A DNA stretch of 64,000 bases from Lysobacter enzymogenes (GTDB taxonomy: Bacteria > Pseudomonadota > Gammaproteobacteria > Xanthomonadales > Xanthomonadaceae), in contig NZ_CP067395.1 of assembly GCF_017355525.1 (NCBI RefSeq), forward strand, positions 372,001 through 436,000, given 5' to 3'. The position numbers were made by a program, and so were the translations under genes. Positions 8,875-18,627 of the stretch are shown one piece after another (the first letter of the stretch is position 1; every line of letters begins with the position of its first letter). The notes beneath the pieces were generated by a model that was not told the DNA's origin, did no database searches, and saw only the letters and a program-made list of their open reading frames with translations.

Positions 8875-11265
8875 TCACTGCACCACCGCCACCTCGATCT
8901 CGCGCTCATCGCTGCGCCCATGATCGTCGACCACCGACAACCGGAACTGCCCGGTGCGGTCCGGCGCCCAGGCCAGCGCCTTGCCCGCATCGGCGCTGCC
9001 GATGAAGGTGTTGCCGACGAACCAGTACAACTTCGAGACGTCGGCGTCGACGGTCGCGGCGAGGCTCAGCGACAGCTGCTCGGGATGCGAGAGCCGCATC
9101 GTGTAGCGGGTGGCGCGATACGGCGAGGTGATGCTCGGCGCGCTGCCGAGCCAGTCCTGGGCGCCGCCGCAGTCGCGCGCCGGCGGGCGCCGGCGCGGGA
9201 TGCCGGCCTGGACGAAGACCTGGGCCAGGTCGGACGGCCAGAATTCGTAGACGTCCTGGCGCATCGTCGCCGGGTCGAAGCGGCCGCACACCGGTTTGCC
9301 GCTGGCTTTGTCGACGACCACCGCGCGGTGCACGCTGCTGATGCGGATCGGCGATTTGCCGGGAATGAACCAGGTCGTGCCGCGCTGCGGGCACCAGGCA
9401 TTCGGCAGGTCGCCGCTGGCGCGGCAGACTTCGACCCGTTTGAGGTTGAGCGGCCATTGCCGTACCGGCTCGGCCAGGTCCGCGCGCGCGGCCTGCAAGC
9501 CGTCGACGATGTCGAAGAACAGCGGCGCGGCCGCTTCCACGCCGATCAGCGCGGGATTGCTGGAACCGTCGAAGTTGCCGAGCCACACCACCAGCACGTA
9601 GGGGCCGACCAGCCCGGCGCTCCAGGCGTCGCGGAACGCCCACGAGGTGCCGGTCTTCCACGCCACCGGCAGCGGCCGCGAGGAGGGTTGCGAGCCGGCG
9701 TCGGGGCGCGGGTTGTGCCGCAGCATGTCGCGGGTGACGAACGCGGCCTCGGCGCTGAGCAGGCGCGCGCCTTCGTCCTGCGGATCGCTGTCGCGCCAGC
9801 GCAGCGCGCGCAGGCGGCCGTCGTTGCCGAGCATCGCGTACATGCGCGCGAGTTCTTCCATCGTCACTTCGCCGCCGCCGAGCACCAGCGCGAGACCGTA
9901 GTGGTCGCGGCTGGCCATGCGGCTGACGCCGGCCTGGCGCAGGAAGTCGTAGAAGCTCGGCTGCTTGAGCTGCGAGGCGACGTAGACCGCGGGGATGTTG
10001 CGGCTGCGCACCAGCGCGTCGGTCGCGGTGACCGGGCCCATGAAGCGGCCGTCGAAATTCTCCGGCGTGTACGGGCCGAACGCGCTGGGCACGTCGCGCA
10101 GCACGGTCTGCGGATGCAGCACGCCCTGGTCCAATGCCAGCGCGTAGATGAAGGGCTTGAGGGTGGAACCGGGCGAGCGCTTGGCGGCGCTGCCGTTGAC
10201 CTGGCCCTGGATCGACGCGTCGAAGTAATCGGCCGAGCCGACCAGCGCGCGCACGCCCATGTCGCGGGTGTCGATCAGGATCGCGCTGGCGTTGCGCAGG
10301 CCGCGTTCGCGGCCGCGGCGCAGGTAGTTGCGTACGCGTTCTTCGAGCAGGCGTTGCAGGCGCAGGTCGAGCGTGGTGGTCAGCTCGGGACCGGCGTGCG
10401 GATGCCAGGCTTGCTCGGACAACACCCGGTCGACCAGATGCGGCGCGCGGTACGGCAGCTCGCGCGCGCTGCGCAGGCGCAGCGGCAGGCGCAGCAAAGC
10501 GTCCTGGGCGGGGTCGTGCGGGTGTCGCTCGCGCCAGCGCGCGTACAGGCGCGCGCGTGCCGCTTCCAGGCTGGCGCCGATGTAGTAGGCGTCGTCCTCG
10601 CGCGCGGCCAGCCGGCCGCGCCGCGACGGCGCCTGCGGCAGCACCGCCAGCGCCAGCGATTCGGGCAGGGTCAGCTCGCCCGCGGGCTTGCGGTAATAGA
10701 TCAGGCTGGCCGCGCCGACGCCTTCGATGTTGCCGCCGTACGGCGCGAGGTTGAGATAGGCCTCGAGAATCTCGCGCTTGGAATAGCACAGCTCCAGCTG
10801 CGCCGCGCGCGCGATCTGCACCAGCTTGCCGCGGATGTCGCGGGTCTGCAGGCGCCAGCGCAGCCGCGCCAGCTGCATGGTCAGGGTCGAGCCGCCGACG
10901 CGCGCTTCGCCGCTGCCGTAGGTCGACCACGCGCCGCGCACCAGGCTGACCGGGTTGAAGCCGGGATGCCAGTAGAACCAGGCGTCCTCCTGCAGCATCA
11001 CCGACTCGACCAGCTGCGGCGAGATCTTTTCCAGCGGCACCCACAAGCGGTAGCGCTGGTCGCTGGCCAGGGCCAGCCGCAGCAGCCGGCCCTCGCGGTC
11101 GCGCACCACGGTCGACAGCGGGATCGCGTCGGCGAGGCCGGGGCGCGGATAGAAACGTACGGCGATCAGCGCCAAGGCGAGGGCGGCGAGCGCTAAGAGC
11201 ACATTCAGTGCTGGCGCCCACCGCCACCGCTTCAGTCCCCGGCGCAGGGACGGCAACACCATCAT
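8875..11265 (-). CDS. pbpC: penicillin-binding protein 1C (peptidoglycan glycosyltransferase/transpeptidase)
   Basis: The 796-residue bifunctional class A PBP has one N-terminal membrane anchor (about 19-37). A GT51 glycosyltransferase domain follows, with catalytic Glu near 93 in LQEDAWFYWHPG and the GGSTLTMQLARL motif. The transpeptidase domain has SxxK as SPGSTLKPF (Ser ~365), SRN as the second motif and KTGTS (~537) as the third. A C-terminal BiPBP_C-type domain (about 710-796) is the signature of PbpC. It lies 10 bp downstream of the alpha-2-macroglobulin gene on the same strand, the conserved pairing in Proteobacteria, in which the macroglobulin is thought to trap proteases that breach the envelope while PBP1C repairs the wall. 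Start ATG at 11265. Confidence 0.95.
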   Translation of the reverse strand: MMVLPSLRRGLKRWRWAPALNVLLALAALALALIAVRFYPRPGLADAIPLSTVVRDREGRLLRLALASDQRYRLWVPLEKISPQLVESVMLQEDAWFYWHPGFNPVSLVRGAWSTYGSGEARVGGSTLTMQLARLRWRLQTRDIRGKLVQIARAAQLELCYSKREILEAYLNLAPYGGNIEGVGAASLIYYRKPAGELTLPESLALAVLPQAPSRRGRLAAREDDAYYIGASLEAARARLYARWRERHPHDPAQDALLRLPLRLRSARELPYRAPHLVDRVLSEQAWHPHAGPELTTTLDLRLQRLLEERVRNYLRRGRERGLRNASAILIDTRDMGVRALVGSADYFDASIQGQVNGSAAKRSPGSTLKPFIYALALDQGVLHPQTVLRDVPSAFGPYTPENFDGRFMGPVTATDALVRSRNIPAVYVASQLKQPSFYDFLRQAGVSRMASRDHYGLALVLGGGEVTMEELARMYAMLGNDGRLRALRWRDSDPQDEGARLLSAEAAFVTRDMLRHNPRPDAGSQPSSRPLPVAWKTGTSWAFRDAWSAGLVGPYVLVVWLGNFDGSSNPALIGVEAAAPLFFDIVDGLQAARADLAEPVRQWPLNLKRVEVCRASGDLPNAWCPQRGTTWFIPGKSPIRISSVHRAVVVDKASGKPVCGRFDPATMRQDVYEFWPSDLAQVFVQAGIPRRRPPARDCGGAQDWLGSAPSITSPYRATRYTMRLSHPEQLSLSLAATVDADVSKLYWFVGNTFIGSADAGKALAWAPDRTGQFRLSVVDDHGRSDEREIEVAVVQ

Positions 11266-11275
11266 GTCGGCAGGC

Positions 11276-14200
11276 TCACGGCGTCGGCGCGGTCACCTGC
11301 AAGGTCCCGGCCGGACCGCCCTGCGCGTACACCGAGCGTTCGTACATCGACTCGGCATAGACCGGCGGCACCACGAAACTGCCGCTGTTGTTCGCGCGCA
11401 CCTTGTAGCGGAACTCGCTGGCTTCGCCGCCGACGCTGCCGTACAGGATCACCCGGTCCTCGCGCTGCTCGACGTGCTCGGGCTGGAAGCTCGAACCCGG
11501 CAGGGCCAGGGTCTGCGCCGGCGCGGCGTTCGGATCGGGGCCGTCGCGCGAGGGTTGTTCCTCGCCGTCGCTCTCGCCGTCGCCGCCTTCGCCGCACTCG
11601 TCGCCGCACTCGTTCTCCGATTCGCTGCTCTCGCTCGCCGCCGCGGCCGGCGCGGCGTACTGCATCACCGTCTCGAAACCGCCCGGCAGCAGGTCGACCA
11701 CCGCGATGTCGTCGCGCATCGGCGCGCCGAGCGCGCGCACCCGCAGACGCACGGTCACTTCCTGGCCCTGCTTGATCGAGGTCACCGGCTTGCCGGCGTC
11801 GTCGAGGTAGTCGCGCACGACTTCCAGGCCCTTGTCCTGCACCGCCTTCGGCAGCGCGCGGTCGTAGCCGCTCTGGTTGACCAGGTACCACACCGGCGCG
11901 TCGCCGCCCGGCGCCACCCACAGGCGCAGGTCGCCGCCGGCGAAGTCGCCGCGGGCGACCACGCCCGCGGGCGCGCCGATGCGCCGCGACTTGCCGTCCT
12001 TGCCGGCCGCTTCCAGCACCGGCAGCGGCTGCTGCTGCTGGGCCGAGGCGTAGGCGTCCAGCGCCAGCACGGTCAGGGCCGAGGACAAGGTGTTGTAGCG
12101 GTTGTGGCGCAGCGGATCGAGCAGGCGGTCGAGCGCGGTCTGCTTGAGCAGGTCGCGGCTGAGCGCGCCGAAGTGGCGGTTCAGCAGGTACACGGTCCAG
12201 GCCTGATCGATGCCGCCGTCGTAGTAGTGCGCGTAGGCGGTCGGCACCGTGGCGGAGGCCGCGTTGGCGCGGCGCAGCGCCACCGTCGCCAGCGCGCGCG
12301 CCGGCTTGTCCTGCTGCAACAGCTGGTAGCTCGCGCCGATCAGCAGGCCGGCGACGTCGTTCTCCCAGGTCTTGGGCTGGTCGCGCTTGATCTGCTCGTG
12401 CACCGCGCTGAGCAGATTGCTCGCGGTGCGGCCCTGGCGCACCAGCAGGTACACCGCGAGCGCGCGATGGCGCAGCGCCGGCAGATCGTTGCCGGAACGG
12501 TCGGCGGCGCGCTGCTCCAGATAGCCGTTGAGCGACTTGAGCAGATCGTCGGGCACGTTCTGGCCGCGCTCGCGCGCTTCGATCAGGTACAGCGCGGCGT
12601 AGCCGGTGACGAAGTCGTCGGCGTCCGGCGTGGCGGTCCACAGGCCGATGCCGCCTTCGCCGTTCTGGCGCGCGCGCAGCAGGTCGATCACGCCCTGGCG
12701 CGGGTCGCCCTTGCTTTGGGCGACCAGCTTGCCGAGCTCCGGATGCGCGCCCAGCACCAAGGCCGGGAACGCGCCGCTGAGCACCTGCTCGCTGCACTGG
12801 TACGGGTAATCGCTCAGATACGCGCTGAGTCCGTCGACCGCGACCAGCGGCGACACCGAGGCGGACACCCGCCGCGTCGCTTGTTGATCGAACATCGCGC
12901 GCAGCGGCTGAATCACGGTGCGCTTATCGGCGCGGCCGGCGATCAGGTCCTGGCGGGCGACGATGGCCGGACGCAGCGACAGCTCGATCCGGCGCTTGGC
13001 GCTGTACGGACTGGCCACCGCCTGGATCGTAACCGGCAGCGCACCCAGCGCATTGCCGGCGCGCACGCGGAAGCGCACCGTGGTTTCGCTGCGCGGGGCG
13101 ATCGACACCGGCGCCGGCGCCGTGCCGACCAGGCTCAGGCCGGGCGGCAACTGTAGGTTCACCGCGACCTTCGACGCCAGCTTGGCGCCTTCGATGGTGT
13201 TGGCGACGCCGACCGGCAGGTCGAACTCGTCGCCCGGCGCCACGTGGGTCGGCAGGGTCGGCGTCAGCACGAAGTCGCCGCGAATGATCGCCTCGTCCTG
13301 GACGATGCCGATGCGCTGCGGCGTCACCGCCACCGCGACCACCCGCACCTTGCCGTTGAAGTGGTCGGGCAGCACGAACGGGAACTCGCGGCGGCCGTCG
13401 ACATCGACGATGCCCGACCACCACACCGCCGGTTTTTCCGACTTGCGCTTGAACGGATTGAGGTGCTTGGCCATGCCGCCTTCGCCGTCGCCGCCGGGCG
13501 CGGCGGCGGCCGCGAGCCGGCTGAACTCGGGCAGCAGCAGGTCGAGGATCTGCGCGGTGTCGACCTGCAGCATCTTCTTGCGGAAGAAATGATCCAGCGG
13601 TTCGCCGACGCGGTAGCGCGCGACCTGCAGGATGCCTTCGTCGACCGCGAACAACACCACCCGCGCCTTGCCTTCGGTGGTGATCGTCGCGTTCAAGGTC
13701 TGCCCCGGCTTGGTCACCTTCGGCAGCGACACGCTCAGCGGCTGGGTGCGCGCGCTGCGGTCGACCGCGAACGGCGCCACGCCGAACGACAGCGGGCTCA
13801 TGTAGATCTCGTCGGAGTTCGGATCGCGCAGGAACTGCACGTTGACGTAGCCGTTGCCCTCGAAATCGGCCGGCAGCACGATCTTCTGCACGCTGGAGGT
13901 GCTGTCGGCGCGGAACCAGGCGTGGGCGTAGACCTTGTCGCGTTCGATCGTGATCAGGCCGGCGCCGGGGTAGGGCGCGCGCACGCTGACTTCGACGGTC
14001 TCGCCGGGCTTGTAGCTCGGCTTGGACAGGGTCAGGCCGAGCTCGGCGTTGCGTTCCAGCGAGCGCGACAGGTTGGCCGCACCGGCCACGCGGTAGCCGA
14101 TCTGGTTCAGCACTTTGCCGTCGGCCGCGCGCACTTCGATCACGAAGTCGCCCGGCTGGTCGGTTTGCAGGTTCATGGCCTGGCGGCCGCCGGCCAGGGC

Positions 14201-17200
14201 CAGCGGCTGCTCGCGCAGGTCGTAGCGGCGCTCGTGCGAGACGTAGCGGTACAGGCCCGAATCCTGCTTGGTCAGCACCGAGACGTAGCGCTTCTCGACC
14301 ACCACCGCGCGCAGCCCCGGCACCGGCTTGGGCAGGCCGTCCTGGCCGATGCTGAGCAGTTGCAGCGAACGCTTGGCGCCGCGCTGCACGTAGTCGAGCG
14401 AATCGGCGGCCTTGATGCCGACCAGGAAGTCGTTGTTCGACACCAGCGCGCTGGTCTGCGCGGCGACGTTGCGGCCGCTGCCGGGTTCGAACGCGCGCGC
14501 CAGGAAGCTCAGCTGGTAGGTCGCGCGTTCGTACTTGGTCAGGTCGAGCTTGAAGGTCGCATTGCCCTGCGCGTCGGTGGTCTGGTCGCTGAGCGACTCG
14601 TCGTAGCCTTCGCGCGCGGCCTGCGGGTCGGAGAACTGGTAGTCCGGGTATTGGGCGAAACGCGGCAGGTACGGCCGCAGCACCATCGTGCCCTCGACCT
14701 TGCGCTGCTGCGCCGGGGTGCCGAACAGGTTCTCGGCGCTGACCACGGCCGAGAGCTGGTCGGGCTTGATCCAGCCCTTGGGGTTGTCGGCCGAGAGCTT
14801 GACCGCGACCTTCATCGTGTCGGGGGCGAACTCGCGCACCTGCACCGAAGTCGAGCCGATGCTGGTGCGCTGGTCGTCGCGGCCGAGCAGGAACAGCTGG
14901 ACCTGCCAGGTGCCGCTGGGCGCGCTCTCGCTCGGCGCGAAGCTGGCGCTTTCGAAGCCTTGCTCGCTGAGCTTGAGCTTCTGCCGCTGGGCGACGTTGC
15001 CGCGCGGGTCGGTGAACTCCCATTCCAGCGGCAGGCCGGCGAGGGGGCGCTTCCAGTCGGCGGCGCGCACGATCATGCCGATGTTGATGGTGTCGCCGGG
15101 CCGGTACAGGCCGCGGTCGGAGAACAGGAAGGCGTTGAGCGCGCCGGCTTCGATGTCGTTGGGCTCGCCGCCGATGTCGAAGCGCGAATAGTCGAGCTTG
15201 CGCCGGTAGTCGTCGATCGGCAGGAACGAATAGTCCTCGCCCTGGCTGACGGTCAGCATGGTCGGGGTCTTTTCGCGCTTGAAGCCCTTCAGCGACGGCA
15301 GCTGGGCGCGGCCGCTGGCGTCGGTGTCGGCCTCGACCAGGGTTTCGCCGTTGCGCGCGACCGCGCGCACCCGCGCGCCGGCGACCGGCGCGCCGTTGGA
15401 CAGCGACTGCACGAACACGTCGCGGCGGCCGTCCAGGGCCTGTTTGACCGCGATGCCGAGGTCGGTCAGCACGACCAGGCGGCTGTCTTCCTCGCTGCCG
15501 GCGTCGTCGGCGATGGTTTCCGCGCTCGGACGCTCGGCGTCCTCGTCGCTCATCGTGCGCAGGCTCAGCAGGAACACGCCGCGGCGGCCGGACTTGAGGT
15601 AGGCGCCGAGGTCGACGCCTTCGTAATGGGCCTTGGCCGGGTTCTCGGCCGGCAGGGTCAGGCGGCGCTCCTCGCGCTCGACCAAGCTGTCGGGGTTGAC
15701 GTTGTACAGGCGCGGCTTGGCGTAGGTGCCGTTGTTGTCGAACACCAAGTGCTGGATCTGCTCGGGCAGGACCCGGGCGATCTCCAGCCGCGCGCGCGCC
15801 ACGTTGCGCGAGACCACGCTGACTCGGCGCTCGCCGCGCAGCGACAGCAGCGCGCCTTCGCCGACGAAGCGCAGCAGCTTCGGGTACTCGGGCACGCTCA
15901 GCACGGCGTTGTGGTCGCGGCCGAGCAGGAAGCCGCCGAACGCCTTCAGGCCCTTGTTGACGCGCACGTAGACGTAGCGGCCGGGCGGGGCCTGGAACTT
16001 GAAGCTGTGCACCGGGGTGTATTCGCGTTCGGCCGGAATCGGGCTCAGCGGCAGCGCGGTGGCGGCCTTGAGCACGGCTTCGTCGACGTTGCCCGACGAC
16101 CAGGACATGTCGCCGCCCTGTTCCTTGGCCGGGCGGCGCGGGTCCTTGGCCGGCAGCAGCCAGGCGCGCGTAGCGCCGGCGACTTCGGTGTCGCGCATGG
16201 CGTTGTTGAAGCTCAGCACCAGCGCCTGCTCGGGTTCGAAGCGCTCGTTTTCGACCAGGGTCGCGGTGACGTCGTCGACGCTGACGCTGTACAGCGACGG
16301 CAGCTTGACCTGCGAGGAGAGCTTGTCCGCGCTGCCTTCGCCGCCGAGCGCGCTGACCACGCCGGCGGCCACGTCCAGGGTCAGGGTGCCGCCGTTCTCC
16401 GGCAGCTTCAGCGGTTCGGAATGGACCCAGGCCTTGAGCCGGGCGTCGTCGTAGGTGAGGGTGTACTTCGGCGCGGCCTGGACGCTGCCGCCGCCGTCGA
16501 CCAGGGTCAGGGCGATGCGGCGCTGCAACTGCGCCTCGTCGACCGGGTGCGAGAACTTCAGTTCGAACACGCCCTTCTTGAGCGCCGGGTCCTCGGGGTC
16601 CTGATAGAACTCGCTGGTCGACAGCTCGGCCTTGAACGGCGCGGTCTCGAATTCGAATTCGTGTTCCTGCAGCGCCACCTTCGGCGCGACGCTGGTCTTG
16701 GGATCGATCTCGACCTTGTACTTGGTCTTGACCGGCCAGTCGGTGGCCGGCACGAACACCAGGGTCTTGTCGTCTTCCCAGGTCCACGCGCCCTTGAGCT
16801 CGGGCGTCAGGCTGACGCCGACCGGCGCGTTGCCGATCTGCTGCAGCGGCGCGGCCGAGTCGGAGAAGCTCAGGCTCAACCGGTGTACGGTCGGCGGCTT
16901 GCGTTCGTAATCGGTGAGTTCCGGCGCGTGCAGTTCGACGCTGAGCGCGCCGGGGATCACCGGCTTGGGCCGGGTGATCAGCCAGTACGACAGCCACGCC
17001 GCGGCGAGCAGGCCGAGCAGGCTGCCCAGGTACAGGCCGGGGCGTTGGCGGATGCGCGCGAACAGCGCGGCCAGCCAGGGCGGCGGAGTCCACGCCATCC
17101 GGCCGAACACGGCCTGGGTGGCGCGGGTCCAGGCGTTGGCGCGGCCGGACGCGCCGGCCTCCGCGGGGGGAGCCGGTTGCGACGGCGAGGGCGTGGTTTG

Positions 17201-17203
17201 CAT
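11276..17203 (-). CDS. bacterial alpha-2-macroglobulin family protein (YfhM-like)
   Basis: The largest gene in the window encodes 1975 residues. One membrane-spanning segment (about 56-76, LYLGSLLGLLAAAWLSYWLI) anchors a very large periplasmic part made of repeated macroglobulin domains (DRGLYRPGDTINIGMIVR, SYKPGETVEVSVRAPY). The thioester region YPYQCSEQ, near residue 1467, is a CxEQ thioester motif comparable to CLEQ of E. coli YfhM. The anchor is a transmembrane helix rather than a lipobox. At about 1855-1888 there is an unusual acidic Ser/Glu/Gly stretch with two cysteines (SENECGDECGEGGDGESDG). It precedes pbpC by 10 bp and is surely co-transcribed with it. The likely role is covalent trapping of foreign proteases in the periplasm. 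Confidence 0.93.
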   Translation of the reverse strand: MQTTPSPSQPAPPAEAGASGRANAWTRATQAVFGRMAWTPPPWLAALFARIRQRPGLYLGSLLGLLAAAWLSYWLITRPKPVIPGALSVELHAPELTDYERKPPTVHRLSLSFSDSAAPLQQIGNAPVGVSLTPELKGAWTWEDDKTLVFVPATDWPVKTKYKVEIDPKTSVAPKVALQEHEFEFETAPFKAELSTSEFYQDPEDPALKKGVFELKFSHPVDEAQLQRRIALTLVDGGGSVQAAPKYTLTYDDARLKAWVHSEPLKLPENGGTLTLDVAAGVVSALGGEGSADKLSSQVKLPSLYSVSVDDVTATLVENERFEPEQALVLSFNNAMRDTEVAGATRAWLLPAKDPRRPAKEQGGDMSWSSGNVDEAVLKAATALPLSPIPAEREYTPVHSFKFQAPPGRYVYVRVNKGLKAFGGFLLGRDHNAVLSVPEYPKLLRFVGEGALLSLRGERRVSVVSRNVARARLEIARVLPEQIQHLVFDNNGTYAKPRLYNVNPDSLVEREERRLTLPAENPAKAHYEGVDLGAYLKSGRRGVFLLSLRTMSDEDAERPSAETIADDAGSEEDSRLVVLTDLGIAVKQALDGRRDVFVQSLSNGAPVAGARVRAVARNGETLVEADTDASGRAQLPSLKGFKREKTPTMLTVSQGEDYSFLPIDDYRRKLDYSRFDIGGEPNDIEAGALNAFLFSDRGLYRPGDTINIGMIVRAADWKRPLAGLPLEWEFTDPRGNVAQRQKLKLSEQGFESASFAPSESAPSGTWQVQLFLLGRDDQRTSIGSTSVQVREFAPDTMKVAVKLSADNPKGWIKPDQLSAVVSAENLFGTPAQQRKVEGTMVLRPYLPRFAQYPDYQFSDPQAAREGYDESLSDQTTDAQGNATFKLDLTKYERATYQLSFLARAFEPGSGRNVAAQTSALVSNNDFLVGIKAADSLDYVQRGAKRSLQLLSIGQDGLPKPVPGLRAVVVEKRYVSVLTKQDSGLYRYVSHERRYDLREQPLALAGGRQAMNLQTDQPGDFVIEVRAADGKVLNQIGYRVAGAANLSRSLERNAELGLTLSKPSYKPGETVEVSVRAPYPGAGLITIERDKVYAHAWFRADSTSSVQKIVLPADFEGNGYVNVQFLRDPNSDEIYMSPLSFGVAPFAVDRSARTQPLSVSLPKVTKPGQTLNATITTEGKARVVLFAVDEGILQVARYRVGEPLDHFFRKKMLQVDTAQILDLLLPEFSRLAAAAAPGGDGEGGMAKHLNPFKRKSEKPAVWWSGIVDVDGRREFPFVLPDHFNGKVRVVAVAVTPQRIGIVQDEAIIRGDFVLTPTLPTHVAPGDEFDLPVGVANTIEGAKLASKVAVNLQLPPGLSLVGTAPAPVSIAPRSETTVRFRVRAGNALGALPVTIQAVASPYSAKRRIELSLRPAIVARQDLIAGRADKRTVIQPLRAMFDQQATRRVSASVSPLVAVDGLSAYLSDYPYQCSEQVLSGAFPALVLGAHPELGKLVAQSKGDPRQGVIDLLRARQNGEGGIGLWTATPDADDFVTGYAALYLIEARERGQNVPDDLLKSLNGYLEQRAADRSGNDLPALRHRALAVYLLVRQGRTASNLLSAVHEQIKRDQPKTWENDVAGLLIGASYQLLQQDKPARALATVALRRANAASATVPTAYAHYYDGGIDQAWTVYLLNRHFGALSRDLLKQTALDRLLDPLRHNRYNTLSSALTVLALDAYASAQQQQPLPVLEAAGKDGKSRRIGAPAGVVARGDFAGGDLRLWVAPGGDAPVWYLVNQSGYDRALPKAVQDKGLEVVRDYLDDAGKPVTSIKQGQEVTVRLRVRALGAPMRDDIAVVDLLPGGFETVMQYAAPAAAASESSESENECGDECGEGGDGESDGEEQPSRDGPDPNAAPAQTLALPGSSFQPEHVEQREDRVILYGSVGGEASEFRYKVRANNSGSFVVPPVYAESMYERSVYAQGGPAGTLQVTAPTP

Positions 17204-17512
17204 TGCGATGTTCCGATCCGTGGTGCGGTGGCCAGTGCCGGGCCGGGCGTTCCTTTGCCTGGCCGGTCCCCGATTGGTGTTGTTGCGTTGCGCTTGGTGC
17301 CGTCTGCGTCGGCGCGCTCGCGCGGCGTTGGGCCGTTGAGCGTTGGCGTCGGTGGCAGTAGACCCAAATGTTAGGAAATTGTTCCTGCCGTTCGTCGGCT
17401 TGTCGAGATTTTTTTATCGCGGCGTTCGCGCGGCGGTCGCGCAGGAAGGATGGCAGGGGCGGGCGGGGCGCGCGGCGGGGTAAGCTCGGGGCCGTTTTGC
17501 GTCGGAGTCGGC

Positions 17513-17665
17513 ATGGACATCGTTGCCTTGTTGGTGGTCGCCGTAGCCTTGTGGCTGGCGTTCAAGCTGGTCGGATTCGTATTGCGCGCGGCGATGTGGG
17601 CGCTGGTGTTCGGCGGCTTGTATTGGCTGATCGCGCCGCTGGCGGGTTGGCCGATGCCGTTCTAG
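17513..17665 (+). CDS. small hydrophobic membrane protein (50 aa)
   Basis: A 50-residue peptide starts at the ATG at 17513. It is almost entirely hydrophobic and can form two short membrane helices (DIVALLVVAVALWLAF and AAMWALVFGGLYWLIAPLA). No family is recognisable. An upstream in-frame ATG at 17450 would add a Gly-rich, non-conserved-looking leader. It lies 83 bp ahead of the next gene on the same strand and may be co-transcribed with it. Such short membrane proteins are easily missed; coding is supported by codon bias and composition only. Confidence 0.55.
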   Translation: MDIVALLVVAVALWLAFKLVGFVLRAAMWALVFGGLYWLIAPLAGWPMPF

Positions 17666-17748
17666 CCGCGGCCGGCGCCGTTCGCTTCGTCCGCCGCGCT
17701 CGCTGCGCTGCGGATCCGTCCATCGCGTTCCGACAGGAGTTCGCCGCC

Positions 17749-18228
17749 ATGCCCGACTCGCCGTCCGCTTCGCCCGCCGTCCCCGCGCACTGGGTCGCCG
17801 ACACCCAGGACATCGGCCGCCTGGTGCGGGCGGTGTACGAATGCATCTCCGGCCCGGCCGGGGCGCCGCGCGACTGGGCCCGGTTCCGCTACCTGATGCA
17901 CCCGCGCGCGCTGAGCCTGCGCACCGTGGTCGAAGCCGACGGCTCGACCCGGGCGATGGTGTTCGACGTCGAGCAGTACATCGCCGACGTCGAGCCCTTG
18001 TTCGCCCGCACCGATTTCTTCGAGGTCGAGACCGACCAGCGGATCGAGCGTTTCGGCCAGATCGCGCACGTGTGGAGCAAGTACGACGCGCGGCCGGCGC
18101 CGGGGTCGGAGGTGTTGCTCAAGCGCGGCGCCAACAGCATCCAGGTCTGTCACGAGCACGGGCGCTGGTGGGTGGTGTGCACGGTCTGGGACAACGAGCG
18201 CGAGGGGTTGCGGTTCGATTTGTTCTGA
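17749..18228 (+). CDS. SnoaL/NTF2-like protein of unknown function
   Basis: This 159-residue soluble protein follows a good ribosome-binding site (ACAGGAGT, 10 bp upstream). The pattern of an N-terminal helix (DIGRLVRAVYECISGP), a WARFRYLMHP segment, ESVEPLFARTDFFEVE-like strands and a C-terminal GRWWVVCTVWDNE strand is typical of SnoaL-like/NTF2-fold proteins. Members are often small-molecule-binding or ketosteroid-isomerase-like, but no catalytic residues can be assigned here. It stands after the 50-residue membrane protein gene. Confidence 0.75.
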   Translation: MPDSPSASPAVPAHWVADTQDIGRLVRAVYECISGPAGAPRDWARFRYLMHPRALSLRTVVEADGSTRAMVFDVEQYIADVEPLFARTDFFEVETDQRIERFGQIAHVWSKYDARPAPGSEVLLKRGANSIQVCHEHGRWWVVCTVWDNEREGLRFDLF

Positions 18229-18243
18229 GCGATTCGGCGGGGC

Positions 18244-18504
18244 GCCCTCATCCGCCCCTTCGGGGCACCTTCTCCCGCTAGCGGGGTGAGGGGGCGCGCT
18301 TGCGAGCCACTGGCTCGCGCGCCACCGAACGCCCGAACGCTATGCGTTCGGGCCGGGGAACGGGCTAGCCAGACGCGGCGCAGGGTGGCTGCCCTCATCC
18401 GCCCCTTCGGGGCACCTTCTCCCGCAGGCGGGAGAAGGGACAGCAATCGGCGTCGCCGCTTTTAGCCCCTCTCCCGCTTGCGGGAGAGGGGTTGGGGTGA
18501 GGGC
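18244..18504. repeat. cluster of three CCCTCTCCCGC-type palindromic repeats
   Basis: The 399-bp gap before the LLM oxidoreductase gene contains three copies of one repeat family: 18244-18292 and 18391-18439 (both beginning GCCCTCATCCGCCCCTTCGG), and 18466-18491 with its tail TTGGGGTGAGGGC. The third copy is a perfect 12-bp stem, CCCCTCTCCCGC paired with GCGGGAGAGGGG around TT. The same family recurs at 38913, 39034, 48126 and 48222. These are dispersed REP-like sequences; no gene is supported in the gap. Confidence 0.85.
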
Positions 18505-18627
18505 CGCGCGCCCTCAACACAGCCCATCCGGCAACACACAAGCGCCGATCCTTCCCCAATCCGCGCTGGATACGCCGCCCACCCGGCCCCAGATCGTCGG
18601 CATCCCCTCCGGAGCGCCGACCCCCGC

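Noticed and set aside
11264..17374. Very long plus-strand frames opposite the alpha-2-macroglobulin gene (including one of 1376 codons)
   Set aside because: Mirror-image frames of a GC-rich gene; His/Arg/Val-rich low-complexity products without motifs.
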